From: Lanius collurio
Lineage: Eukaryota; Chordata; Aves; Passeriformes; Laniidae
Length of the DNA stretch: 64,000 bases
Direction of reading: 5' to 3'
Assembly (NCBI GenBank): GCA_020086605.1
Contig: JACBWW010000004.1
Location: 29,297,047 to 29,361,046, forward strand
Position 1 is the stretch's first letter. The number at the start of each line of letters is the position of its first letter. The position numbers and the translations under genes were made by a program. The notes beneath the pieces are model-generated. The model was not told the origin of the DNA. It saw nothing but the letters and a program-made list of their open reading frames with translations, and made no database searches. Below, piece after piece: positions 26,601 through 40,300 of the stretch.

Positions 26601-29600
26601 TCCATGTCATCACAAAAGCATCTCATGCTTTCTAATAAATCTGAACTTAGTAAAGATGCTCATGTAAGTAAGCATAGTCCTTTGTAATTCAGAGAGAAAA
26701 TGAAGATTTTTGTGCAGACAGGCTAGAAACAATGTTGTGGGGTGAAGGCCAGTGTTTGTGAGAGAACTGGAGGATTAGTATCTACTGAAGCCACTGGCTA
26801 TTGGGAAAGGGAGACAGGCTTGAGGGTGGGAAGAATGAGAAAGGGAGCATATCTGGTGCATAAGACTTTGCCTACAGGCAGTCCCACTCTGGTGCCTTGA
26901 GACTGGTTTGCAGCCTCTAAAATAGCAATGCTTTGGAATGGAAGTGTAGATGTCTGTCCCTCCCTGTTTCTTCTGGTGGATGTTACTGCGAACACCATTT
27001 CCACTGCATGAGTACACAGCAATGCTTGTTCACTCAGAGGTGCTGGTTAGTCAAGGGACAGGCTAATACTGTAGAACTTGCCCTTCCCCTCCACACCACA
27101 GAGCCCCAGTGCAAGGAGTAGGCTTGCTGAGTGGCAGGAGATGACTTGGCTATCTTCTATGGATGATGCAGCTTGTAGGCTACCAGTTGATGAGTCCTGA
27201 CAAGTTATTGTGCCTGAGATGGCAGTAGTCATCAGTGAGAACCATTTTCTGTAATCCTCAGTTATTTTGGGCTACCTATTTATAGACATTAAATGTCTGA
27301 AACAGAATTCGTGCTAATTGATGTATTGATCTGCTGCAGAAGGACATGCTTGCTTTGTAAGGATTCCTGCAGAGGGGAAGAAGTTCAGAGCTAGAAGAGT
27401 GATATTATCTGTGAGCTGCCTTTGCACTAGATGTGCTGTCTTCACTGCTTCTAAAACATCTCAGAAGGAAAAAGGCTTATTTTTGGCCTTGTTTCCTCTT
27501 CATTGTAAAGCGCAGGAGGCTAAATCTTAAAAGATTGTGGACAAGGGCCTTGGACTGAAGCTCAAGCAGATAGCGATCACTGCTGATAAACCATATTTAG
27601 GTTGGCTAGAGATGAATTGTTAAGAAAACCTTTGTGGTGGACATTGTTTGGAAAACCTTGTACAGTCTTTTTAAAGATCTTCACGGTTGAATTCTGTGAC
27701 TCTTTTACTGGGCTTTAATTTGACCCTTTTCCATTTTGCCTGCTGTCATTTAAAGTTCTGTCAGTATATTTCCTGGTGTTCAGTTTGTTTTTACTGCAAG
27801 TTTTCTTTGCAAGCATGATACTTTTTCCTCAAATGCAGAGCTGAAGCTCCTTGCTGGTGTAGGTTTGGGTACCAGGCTGGTGCCACATATTGCCACCATG
27901 TAAAACAGTTCTTAAGACAGTAAAATGTGGCAGGATTTCTCTGATGTTTCCAATTTATTAACAGTCTAATTTCATTAAGAATAATGGCTTAACCTTTTTC
28001 AGGCAACATTTCTCCACCTTCTTGAGAAGGAGAACTTAAGCTTAGCAAGCTGAAGAGGTCAGTGGACTTGAGAATCCCAGTTTCCTGTGGTTAGGACACA
28101 GATACTCTTCCAGCACTTGAACCTAGCGCAGATAGTTTAGCAGGTGGGAGGAGTTCTAGAGGTTAGCGAATTGTTCTACTAATGATGACCGTAAGAATAA
28201 GTTCTCTCACAAACAAGCTGTTGAAAAAACCTGGAGCTGATTCCTTTATTGAAAAGGCACACAGCAACAAGAAATGTAGGAAATTGTCCCATGCAACTAC
28301 CTACTGTCTTCTGACTACCAGTTTGGCTCTTTGATATCTGACTCTACAAAAATGAAAGTAACTTCTGCATTTGGATAAATACCCTTTGTGTAAGGATATT
28401 GCATAAGGGTAATGGAAATATGTAGCTGAGTAGTCAGAACACCTGTGAAGAAAATTATTGTAGGAGTTTATTAACTGCTTATTAGGTGCCTCAAAACAGA
28501 CTTTTAGTGATATTTCTGCAGTGGAAGTGTGGTATATATTTGTGAGGGACAGTTTGCTGTGGCTCTAGCATCCTGTATTCCAGTTAATGAAACCAGATTG
28601 TGTGAATGCAGAAAGCAGTGTGTTCAGGACTGTGGTGCTGCTGCTTTTGATGGGCTGGTACTGATCAAAGGGAGGGAGGAGTATCTGGTTTTTGGTGCTC
28701 ATAGGGAGAAGAATGACTGGTGTGAGACTGAAAGGGGTAAATTTTATCAGAAAATACCGTTATGCTGGGGAAATAATTTAAAGTAGAAAATAGAGTGAGA
28801 GCCCAGGGACAAGGTGACAAGTCTTAAGTCAACAAGCTAGCTAGAGTGAACCTGCCAGGCAGGTCCCTAATTATGCATTGCCTGCATTAATCCATTATGG
28901 CACAAGTCCATTTGGGTAGCTGTTGCTATGAATGTTGACTCCCTGTTTTGAGGAATCCTGGCTAAGTAGTGAGAAGAAGATGAGCAGTTCCAGTATCTAG
29001 TTATGAATATATCATGTGGCACCACCCTGAGGAATAGTGCTACTCCAAACCTGTAGCAATCTCTTTCTGGACTATTTAGTACTAGGGGGAAGAATTTTGT
29101 CTGAAAATAATGTTCATCTTGGGCTGCCTCTGCTGCTAAGGATGACTTATGCTAAGTACAAAAAAAGATGAGGAAAAAATAAGATTAACTAGTAGGAGTG
29201 ACTTGATGGGGTTGGTTTTCATATGAACCTACTATATACCTAATAAATTTGACAAGAATTCAGGTTAATTGTTACACATTTAACAATATGGTCTAGGCTG
29301 TAAAATTTTGCAAAGGCTAGGTGATTTATGCATCTTCCTATAACAGCAATCTGCTGGTTTTGAGTCTTTTGGATCTTCTTCCTTGCAGAATGCTGTTTTG
29401 GAGAAAGTACACTATTTCTGCCTCTTTGAGATAACATAAATGCTGGACAAGAGCTCTTTTCTATATAGAAATATTAAAATCAGGTCTGCTGCCATTTTAC
29501 AGAATCATCAGGTCCTTAAACTTTCCTGGGAAAGCAACAGTAATAATCTTCTAACAAAAATCTCATCTCTAAATTCACATTACACTGAGTTTCTGTGAGG

Positions 29601-32600
29601 ATGCTATTTTCATTCCTTGGTTTGTTCTCTTCCCAGTTTAAGCTAAGCCTCTTTTTATTAGTACTTAGTCACCTGAAGCATAACACACCTTCAGAGCATG
29701 CCAGTTCAGAGAACTGACTTGAAGAAAAATGTTTGGGCAAGTATTATCACAAGGTGACCTGTGTTTTGAAGAGACCAGGCAGTCCAGCTTTGCTTTCTGC
29801 TCTTTAGCAATTCATTCAGTAACAGGCTTTTAAGGATTCATACTTGCATTCTGGCACTTCTGAAAAAGCTTTGTTCTATGCTCAAGGATATATGCAGGTC
29901 CTGCTTCAGGCTTTCTCATGAAAGTTAAATCATAGAAGAAGGCAATTTGTTGACTGCAAGCCCAGGGGTTGTCTAATTTAGAGGACTTTAAGTGATTCTA
30001 TTTTAAGAAGAATTCTTAGATGAGGATCCCTCTCTGATGCAGTCCTCACACTCTGTAATGGAATCTACTTCTGGGTGTGACCATGGAGAATGGTGAAATA
30101 AGTAAGGGATGTCATTCTGTATTGTAGCCAAAAGCTGCTGTCAACCTCTTTGCGTGCAGACTTCAGACTTCTCTCCCTTAAACCTTGCTCACAGGTGTTC
30201 AAAATCTGGCTCTGGTTTTACCTCCTAAAGTGTTCCCTCCCTTTTACCTAAGGATTAATGATGATTAAATTTTCTTGCAAACTTTTTTCTAAGAAGTTTG
30301 TGTTGGGCTCTGCTTACTAGCGAGGGAATTCCAGGGAGGGAGGGAGAGGGAAGAAGGAAGCTTGTTGGCAGAGCCTTCACAGACAGACTTGGGAATTGCA
30401 GTAAGTCCTAGTCCTGTGTGAACCCTAACATATTTGTGCTCTTAGCAGGCTCTGGTGACACAGGATGAAGCTAGCTGAATCCAGAGAGTGGAATCTCTGC
30501 AGGACAACTTAATATTGTTTTCAGATGGTTTGTATTTTCTTAAGGATAATTTGAGTTTGCATTTTTTTCATGTTGTATTCAATTTTGCTTTTATTTTGGG
30601 TAATGCTAATGCTTTCTTGACACTCTGTTGATATCCAGGTGTAACTGTAGTGCAGTGCTTCTAAAAATCTTTGCAAGAAACTAAGCTACAGAAACTTTGT
30701 GTCATCCAGGGGCTCGTTAGTAATCAATTACTAGGCTACACTTACCTTTCTCTGTCACTGAAAACTAATAGGAATAAAATCTCAGATTCCAAGATGTAAA
30801 ATTAGTCATCTGACTTGATCAGTCAAAAACACACCAACATTGAACTGCCTTATTTCTCTAAAGTCAGAAGTCCTGGGAAAACAAAAGAATATGGTGGTGC
30901 TTGAGCTGTAACCAGTAACAGAGGATTGGGGATTGAAATAGTATCCAGTGATAGAGCTGAATTACTGAGTGTAATCAGGGTTTTTGAGAGACTAGTTAAT
31001 AACTTCCTTCATCTGCCTGAATCCTAAATGAGAGGCTGGCTGGTGAAATTGTTTGGGTTTGTAACTGTGAGTGGGAAGAGAGAAAAGGCCTAGGAAGCTG
31101 CAAAGGTTCAGAATGGATGTGGTGGGCCTGGAACACTGATGAGGGATAGAAGTGAACTTGCAGCCTGGCATGCGAGTAAGAAGATGCCTGGGGAGAAGAT
31201 GCCTGGTGCAGGAGCTGGTGACAATATCTGTATATATAAGATGTTAATGTAATTGCTGGGAGGGAAATGTCTTTCCAGAGTCAGGTACAGAGTGGTCTTT
31301 CTGTGTGTGAGAGCTGGCAGACTTCAGCTGGGAAAAACAGAGATGACTCTTCTTGACTTTAATAGTTTCCTCAAAGGTTTCAGTGTTTTTACAATTAGGC
31401 ACTGAGAGCAGATGAAATGTATAATACCTGTCTGAATCTTAAGAGAATTGGAATTAAAAAGGAGCAAGGACAAAGTGTGAACATGTAAGAGTGAGAAATG
31501 GGGAGTGTCTGGTTACAAGGAGACTTGAATGGAGAAATGTGTGGAGCAGACAGTCATGGCAAAATCAGGATTGACAAGGATAAGCAACTTGGTTCAGTCT
31601 GGAATCTTTACTGGGGCCTACATCTTCAAGGTGCTTGAAACCTTGTAGCAAGGCCAGACACACAGCCATTTCTCATGCATCCATTAAACCAATTTTAATG
31701 GAACTGTCACTCCAAGTTCTTAAACTGTATTTTTTCTTGGGTCACAGTTGATCTAAACTGACTTAGTATCTGCCTGGAGTCCTATCAAACAACATGAAAT
31801 AATTTTTTCTTAACGCTTCTCTTTCTATTTGTACAGCTGGATTTCCCTAAATTTCTTAAACTTGATCACCCCTCCAATTATCTCTTGCCTCCTGCTATAG
31901 ACCAAAAAGTTTGGAAGAAGTGGAATGATACCTGATTCAGCATGTCAAGATTTTTTTCAGGTGAAACTAGGATTTAGCACTGTTTGCTAAGACAGCTGGT
32001 GCCTGGAATTACTCTCTAGATTGAAGAGGTTCCCAAACTCAGGGGAAAGAAGAGAGAAGCCCTTTGCACCAAAACAGGCTCCTCCTCAGCCAGAAGCCTG
32101 CTGAGAACAGTCTTGCTAATATTTATACAGTTCTGAGCCACTTTTTGGGGCATGCATGCCAATCACCACAATCTAGGCCTTCATTATTGCTATCTATCTA
32201 CCTATTTTTAAACAAACCTCAACTGAGATGTGCAGCTCTTACAGCTTATAGTAACTAGAGCTCTCCTGAGGGAGAAGTGTTTACTAATACTTCATCTCCC
32301 TTGTTCTCTGCCAATGCTTGCCTGTTGTCCCCTCAAGCAATGAGCAGCCTACCCTTCATTCAGTGATAAAGCAACTCCTGTTTCTTCTGATCCTTTCCAC
32401 TGGTGTCACTTCTCCCTGGGATCATGTTCTTGGCCACAGTCCAGGCTGCTGTAAAGGTGGGCAATATCCTCCAGTGAGAAGAGCAACCTCAATTATTTGG
32501 GTCAGAAATGTAAATTTCTTCAGAAGAGATTAGCCCAGTAGCCTCTTAATCTATAAGAATGAATGAAGAAAGAAAGAAAACTGTTTAACCCTTTACAGAA

Positions 32601-33849
32601 GCTCACTGTACTCTTCAGCTATGGTGATGGTGTGAGTCCTACTTATTCTTCATAGTCTGAAGTAGTCACAAAGCTGTATGTGGAAGCTGGTATCACAGCC
32701 TGCTTTAAGTCTGTCAGCTAAAAATGTCAGTTTAGTCTTTGTCCACTCTGAGAAGTCTAACCAGTAAGCCTGAGTATGTGTTTGTACTGAGGCCAGGTCT
32801 TAGACCAGACAGAAAGAGATCCAGAAAATCTGAGGAATCCAGATAAAACCTCAGATGTTTTCCCATAGCTTTTTCAATAACATGCCCTGAAAAGGAAGAT
32901 GGGAGACTGCAGTAATCTTGCCAATTATCTGTGTCAGAGATTTATTGTGCAAAGGTCTCATATTTGCTTATATTAAGACTGATATCCTGCTCCCTTCAGG
33001 GAGGCAGGCAGCAAAAATAGACTGATATGTATATTAGGAATTTTTTTTAGCTTCCACTAGAGAGACACACAAATTGCAGCACAAAGTTGGCTGAGCACTT
33101 CCAGAACCCCAGTGAAGTGCAATTGGAGGAAAGTTAACCTGGTGAGTGCTGTGTGAATTTGGACCAGAGATGGCTACTTGTATGGAATGCTGTCAGTCCT
33201 AGACAGAACAACTCATGTATTAAAATACCAAAAAAGATACCTAAGATAACCAAATGTACCCAAGCCCACTAGCTTGAACAGCTTTTAACTGCAAGGGGCT
33301 TGGTGACAATGAAAATTAACTTCACTTGTGTTTAAGGTGAAATACTGTAGAACTGTAAATACTCAAAACTCATTTCCCTGGCAAATAAGGAAAGCTTGTC
33401 TGCTTCTAGCAATAAGGAAGCAGCATGAGTATTCTGCAGCTCCTCACTGGAAGTGTGAAAAATAGTTCAGTGTAGCTAGAATTGCCCTTTCTGCAACTTG
33501 AAAGTAAACACACTAAAATAAACAGTTCTGTAGTACAAAAGGTTGTGAAAAAGCTGTCAACCTGAGTGTGAACAGCCTGTATGAAGATCAGTAACTAACA
33601 CCTTTCTGCTTGGGTATGGGGGTTAAATGTATGTATAATGCTGTGGGGAGGAAGGGAAGTGCTTTGGTGGGAAAGGGATTTTGTATCTTGCTGGGGAAAC
33701 TCGTATCAACAGTCTAGGGCAGCATCAAAATCCATGTAAATACTACTTCTTTTGAAGGCACCACCATCCTTGCTTCCCTTTCTACTGAATAAAACTGCAG
33801 ACCTCATAGCAGCAACCTGACAGCTTGGAGATGCTTCCCCTTGCTACAG
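20667..33849. other. Intron 1, third block: no gene recognised
   Basis: About 13 kb without a supportable gene or repeat family. The longest frames are about 115 codons (24228-24572 on -) and carry no known motif. Small features are an A-run at about 23471-23483, a purine-only stretch at about 30333-30360 (GGGAGGGAGGGAGAGGG then AAGAAGGAAG), and a 15-bp direct repeat of AGAAGATGCCTGG at 31179-31206. Local GC rises at about 22140-22340 but is too short and CpG-poor for an island. Confidence 0.55.
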
Positions 33850-34322
33850 GAAGGACAATGAAGAGCTGAAGTGTGTCCAGAGAAGGGCAGTGAAGCTGGG
33901 GAAGGGCCTTCAGCACAAGTCTGAGGAGTAGCTTAGGGAGCTGGGGGTGTTTAGTCTGGAGAAAAGGAGGCTTGGGGTGACCTTACTGCTCTCTACAACT
34001 CCCTGAAGGAAGGTTGTAGCCAGGTGGGGGTCAGTCTCTTCTTTCAGATAACAAGTGACAGTACAAAAGGAAATGGCCTAAATTTGCGCCAGGGGAGGTT
34101 TAGATTGGAGGTCAGAAAAAAGTTTTTCACTGAAATTGTTGCCAAGTATTGGAACAGGCTGCCCAGGAAAGTGGTTGAGTCACCATCCCTGGAGGCATTT
34201 AAAAGATGTGTAGATATGGTATTTAGGGACATAGTTTAGTGGTGAACTTGGCAGTGCTGGGTTAATGGTTGGACTTGATTGTAGAGGTCTTTTCCAAACT
34301 AAATTTTTCTGTTCTATGATTC
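33850..34322 (+). mobile_element. CR1 LINE, 3'-end copy with remnant of ORF2 C-terminus
   Basis: Typical CR1 3' region: GTGTGTCCAGAGAAGGGCAG, GGAGAAAAGGAGGCTTGGGG, then a 71-codon open frame at 34024-34239 whose translation carries the CR1 ORF2 C-terminal pattern ([33 protein letters not shown]). It ends TTCTGTTCTATGATT, matching the ATTCTRTG-type CR1 terminus. About 470 bp, 5'-truncated, no functional endonuclease or reverse transcriptase. Same orientation as SMOC1. It is the best preserved CR1 3' end in the window. Confidence 0.92.
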
Positions 34323-37300
34323 CTTGTAGATCTCAGCAGGAGAGGTTCTGCTGGGAACATCATACAAACCACATCTGTCACTTCAGTATGGAAAATATGC
34401 CTGACCTGTGTAAACAGATTTTCATGCTAAAGCAGATTTTTATGCTAGTATGTAGTAATACTGCTGTGTAGTTCAGCAGTAGTGATAAAATGCAACATCT
34501 TACTCCCAGGCTATTGGAAGGTATGTAAACTCTACTTGAGCAGTCTGGAAAACTTTGCACACTAATTGCTTACTGGTTTGAAGTGGTGTTGCCTAGTTTG
34601 GCTCTTCAGTGAATGGCAGTGCTGTAGAGATGCTTGATGTTTTTCTTTCCTCTCCAAGTTCAGCAGTCAGCACCTAGGTTACTGCTACAATTTTTAAGAA
34701 AGGCACAAGTAATTACTCTAAACAAATCCTGTCTGCAGAAATCAGAAAGTATATTTGTTTTTCTGAATGTTGTCTGTCACTGACAGCAGATGGTGGCATT
34801 AGAGCTAATCATGGTGCTGCTAACAAGGATCTTTCCTTCTTGCCTGACCACAAGCATTTTATCGTAGAAGTGTTTCTCTGTAGCGCTTCCAGCTCCTGGA
34901 GCAACCACTTCATGCATCTTGTCTGTTACAGAAAGGTTTTTATCATATATTTAGACTGTCATATTGACTGACTGTTTTTTTGAGGCAGGAGCGGAAAGCA
35001 GAGAGTTAATTTCACACCAGCAGAACTGAAGTTCCTATCCTGAAGCTTTTGTGCACAGCAGCTTCTTCAATTTGTGATCCAGAAAGAATTTGGTAGTGGG
35101 GAAAACTCTGCTGCTTCCTGTGCTGTCCCAAAAGGCTACACTTGCCTGATAGTCTAAGAAAGCATTCTCCAGCACTTCATACACAGGGCTTGAACACTGG
35201 ACGGTTAACCCTACAAAACTGAAGGAAGCATTTAGTTTAAATGTAAGGAAAAAGATGAGAATTACTGTTAAACACTGTAAAATACAATGCAAACAATATT
35301 ACGGAATGAAGTAATGAAACAATGAATCTTTCCCTTGGGGAGTTGGGAGGAAAAGTTTATTTCTTCTGACTTTTGACAGGAGTTTTATTTCTGTTTTGTA
35401 CTTCCTTTCCTGATTCTTTCTCTCTGTCTAAATTCTTGGCTGGCACATTTTTTTTCTTGGCTAGCAGGATTGGGTTATTTATTTTGAATTTAGAACTTGC
35501 CTTGCATTTACTGTGTCTGCTTGGGTCACTGTGGAATACACTAAGGTGAGTTTGGCACTTGAAGCAGTGAGTGTTAAACCAAGCCTGGGGTCCTTATGAT
35601 GTCAAGAGCATCCTACTGAAGGGCTATTCAGAAGAGTCTCTGCTGGCCTGCTGAAGCAAAAGTTAAGATTTCTAAATGGTGTTTTTAAAAGTTATCATCT
35701 GACTTGTATAAAGCTGATACTCTGAAACTACTTTTCTGTAGATCAGATGCATGTGATTTAATGTCAGATAGCTGCACATGTTGGTAGGTGGACATCAGTG
35801 ATTTTTAGGGGGAGTGAATAGTAGTACCTCGCAGTGATTAACTGAATAGTTTATCTATTAACTGAACCGTTAATTCTCTTCTGCTAAGGAGAATATGTCT
35901 TTATTGTTGCCTCAGTCTATAGACTAGAAGTTCAGGGATAACACATCCTCTGTGATGTTAGGAAAACCTCTTCTTTTTAACAACAGTGGAATAATGTTAG
36001 TAATAAATATGAGAGCTGCTGCTGCTTTTGCAAGCTACTCTGTATTTAATAAGAGTACATTATGTATGAACAAGGTGAAATTCCAGTCTTTTCTTCAATT
36101 TTGCTGTATCTGAAACTTCAAAGGAGTAATAGAGCAATGGGGGCAACTTCCTTTGTTATTGTGTATAGCTTTGAGGCCTTTGGGGGCTGCTAAGGCTATT
36201 ACTCTGTATAGCTGATCAGGCCAGAACCCAATGCTGAACATCTCTGGAAATGGTAAGGTAGGCCTGTAGAAGGAGACATGTCAAAGTTCTGTTCCCAGAC
36301 AGTGCTTCAGAAGCTTTGGCACTGAAGTGCTGATGATAATACATATAAAGCCAGATGAAATGGGGAAAAGCTCCTGATGCATCCGTTTTTGGTTAATCAT
36401 TGTCTTTGGATCATATAGGGGTAAGAATACAGTTAAGCAAAGTGAACCCTTGAGTGTTCTCAGTACCTTCTTTTTTAATATCCCTTCTGTGCAATGGAAT
36501 TTCAGACTTGGCATTCATTTAGTATGTGTCTCCTGATGGGGAGCCAGCCCTTGATAGGTTTTGAACTAATGAGATCAGCTATTTCTAATATCTACTTCTT
36601 GGTTCTGCTGTTGGCAGGAGTTACACCAAACATAATGATGGCTGAATGCCAGCTTCAATTTGAATGCCCCTTTCAGCATTTCTGAGGAATTGATTTAGGG
36701 ACCAAAGCTTGTAGAGCTATTGAGTTATAATTCTCCATCCTGGAAGATCTACAAGGGCAAATAATTTGTGATGGAAAAAGTGCCTTTGTATAGTTTTATT
36801 TCCATTGGAGCTCAACCCTGAAGACATGGCTGCCAAACTGTGTTTGTAGACTGTTCAATCATCATGTCTCCTTACTGAGATTATCTTCTAGCAGAATAGA
36901 GCAGTTCCAGAGATGGTGGTGGTCTTCATACACCTGCTTTGTTTACAGTAATAGTGTCTGGTACATATGGCAGTGACTGAAAGGCGACAATGGCTGTGGT
37001 GTAGACTAGAAAGTGGGAAAAGGGTATCTGGCTTGAGGTAAACTCAGCTGTATCTGTCTTGCTGTGAGTACTTACATAATGTGCCTTGTGTGCATGCCAA
37101 AGGGAAGGGTACTTATATAGGAGACAGTGTTCAGGAGGTTACAAAGCTATCTTTGGTATGGCTTGACATCTGCTTTTTGCAGTGGACAGTCTCTGGCAAG
37201 GATGGAAAGTTTTGTCTTATTGGGGAGAAGGGGTTACGGCAGGAAAAAAATATAATTTTTATCTTGCTAGTTTGGGATGTTTAGAAAGCTTATCAACTAA

Positions 37301-40300
37301 CTTGGAGACTCCATTTAAAGTAGGTGCCCACTCTTCAGCAATAACACTGTGTAAGTAAAAGGGCAAAGTACTCCAAGGTGAGAGAAAGACAGCATGAGAA
37401 AAGGTGCTTAAGAGAAGGGGGTGTGGATGAATTGATTTCAGGTGATGAAGACAAATTTTAGGGGCTTTGGATTTAAAAGGAAGCCCTTTATACCTATCAG
37501 GCTACTGATGGAAAACCAGCACAGAATTTTTGCTTCATCAAACAGATTATTCATTTAAGAATGCTTCAGCAAAACTTAGTTGCCATCAGACATGCTTGCA
37601 GTTTATGTGTAACCCCACAGAACACAGCAAAGACTCATGTGAAAAGCTTGTATCAAGACCATTCCAGTACTCCAAGCTCTTTTGAATGGGGAAGAAGGTT
37701 TCCTAGGCTGACTGCACAGCCAGTCTGGCTGAAAGTAGTACGAGAGGGAAAATAGGTTCAAGAAAGTATTATTTCACAGCCACTTTCTATAAGTGGCTGG
37801 ACTTCCCATGCCAGTGCAGCGAACTCTACAAATCCTGGAACTGACTTTTGATGGTTTATACAGTGGGGGGTAAGAAAGTACACACTTCAGCCTCCATGGT
37901 TCAAGAGAACTGGAGCTGAGAGGAAAGAGTCTGTGCAATGGTTTGAAGCATTCAGTATGCTAATGTTTGGGTAAGTGTGGGGATCACTCTTCAAGGAAAT
38001 CTTGCTTGAGTTACTGTCCTTTGTTTAAGCATACACCTGGTATTACTTCAACCCTTCTGCTTTTCTGAGAGCTTCTTTTGAAAAAAAATATATCCCATTA
38101 CAATGGAATAGCTGGCTTCTCACCTAGTGACAGCACGAAGTTGTAATCCTGCTACATTTGCTAGTGGAGATCAGCAGCTTCAACTATCATTATAACAGAC
38201 TGAAGTAGGGGATATAGTTACTGAGGGATTAACTTAGAATAAGTTATACAGAAGGATGTTTTGAGTTTGTTTTCTGAGTTGTGCTGAATAAGCACAGGAC
38301 TTCTTAAACTGGAAAGACTGGATTGTATTATTAAACAATACAATTCACTGAAGACTAGATTCCACCTTATATATAAATGGAAGTTTTGCTGTTATTGTCT
38401 TGGGACTACAAGTTCATTGCCTGTCTGTTTAAACACTTGGATTTTCTATCTGATTCAACATGTGTAGTGGCAAAGGTAAAGAGAAGAAATAGTCCAAGTT
38501 AAACATACCTTCTCTTGTCAATATGTTTGACAAATTAAATTTAATCTTAAATTTGTTCTAGGCTTACACACTACCTTGGCTGCAGGAATACTCTGATTAG
38601 AAGAGTGAGCGTCAAGAGAAACTGAAGTAATTACTTCAAATGAATTAAATCAGTCTCTACCTTAATACTGCCAGACTTACTAGAAAGATTTAGAAGTTGT
38701 GTGTTAGAAATGTGAGACTTAAGATTAAATTTCTGTTTTGTGTTTCTTCCTCTGCCCAGATGATTGGTGTACTGAGCTCATGAGATGCTTAAACTTATGA
38801 CTTGCAAAATTGAAGTTTGGTTTTATGAAGGTGATACAGACATGAGTAAAAACTGTACGGGAGAAGGGATTATTTTAAAATATGAAATGAACTTCTTGTC
38901 CCTGGTGTCTCTGGAATTTTCTTTCCCACAAGTCAAATGTAGTTAAGCACTTTCATAAACCTGCATGTCAAAAGAAAAAAGATAAAATTTTAAAAGTTCA
39001 CCCCCTGACTGCAATGACTTTTTTTCTATGAACAACAAAACCACAAGAAAAAAACAAAACTGAGAGAGCTGCTCCAAGATTAAGTGCAGATCTAAGGGTT
39101 TCTCTTGAACCCTTGGTGGGCTTTTCTCCCAAATCTTTGGTGGGTACTTCAAATACTCCATTAGGCAGCTTCTCTGGATCCAGTACCTCATCTTCTCAAA
39201 ACAGAACACAGCTGCTGCATCATGTTTGGGGATCAGTTAGCAAAGAAAACTAAAGTATTATTTCCTGGCTAAAGTAATCTAACAGATGAAGCATAATATT
39301 TATGTGCTGCCTTTCATTGTAGTGGCTTATACAAAGCAAAGGTTGAGGGAGGAGAGTGTGAGGGAAGGGAAAATCTCTGTAGAAAAATGAGGTTTCTAGC
39401 CTGTAAGAGCAGAAAACTGTCTTCAATTCAACTCATACAAATAAATCTAGAATTTGCCAGCTTTGCAGTGAGATCATATAGATTTGCCCAGCCTTTACCA
39501 TCCTCATGCATAGGCTCTGTGCTTTGAACCCATTCTTATTTGCACAGCTGGAGGCTTGGGGTTGAAACATAAGTGGTGCTTTAACTTAGGCTAGACTCTT
39601 CACATTGCATGACGGGTGACTCAAGGAATAAAAGTACTACAATATCTTTCTTGTAAGTACCTTCTGCCTGGGGAAAGTGCCCTTTTGAAATTTGTTGGGA
39701 AAGCCTTAAGCCTTGATATAAAACTGTAGGATGCTAGAAAGCCCCGCCTAAGGACTGAAATGCAGGACTTTTAGAAACTTTCTCTTAAAAACATATTCTT
39801 AAACTAGAGTTATCCAGGTGCCAGTGAAGTACAGAACTGTGAACATTTCCAAAAAGGATATATTAAAATCAATCTCTTCCTTCCCCTTCTCCAAAACACA
39901 TGACAGACTTCCCTGGAAACTCACTTCAAAGGCCTTTGTTTACTTGCTAGATACTGAGGCTGCATGGGCACTTTCAGGACAGAGGCTGGACAGCCTGGTC
40001 AACTGTTGGGAGTTTGATCGCTCTGGCTGGTTGATATCTTTCTGCACATGTAAGACTGTAAACCCTGAGACAATTTTAAAAGACTTTCAGATTTTCCTCT
40101 TTGTATTCCTAGGAGCGAGGCATTTTGGGTCTCTGGCTCAGAGCAGCATCTCTGACCCCTGTGAGACCTGCTAGGCTTATGGTTCCGTGGCAGGAAACTT
40201 GGCTGAAGTCCAAAACCAGTGGTTGAAATTGAAGTGCTTGTGTCCTGTAGGCAACCTGCCATGGAGCTGAGAGTCTAGCCATGATTAACACTGGAAGTTG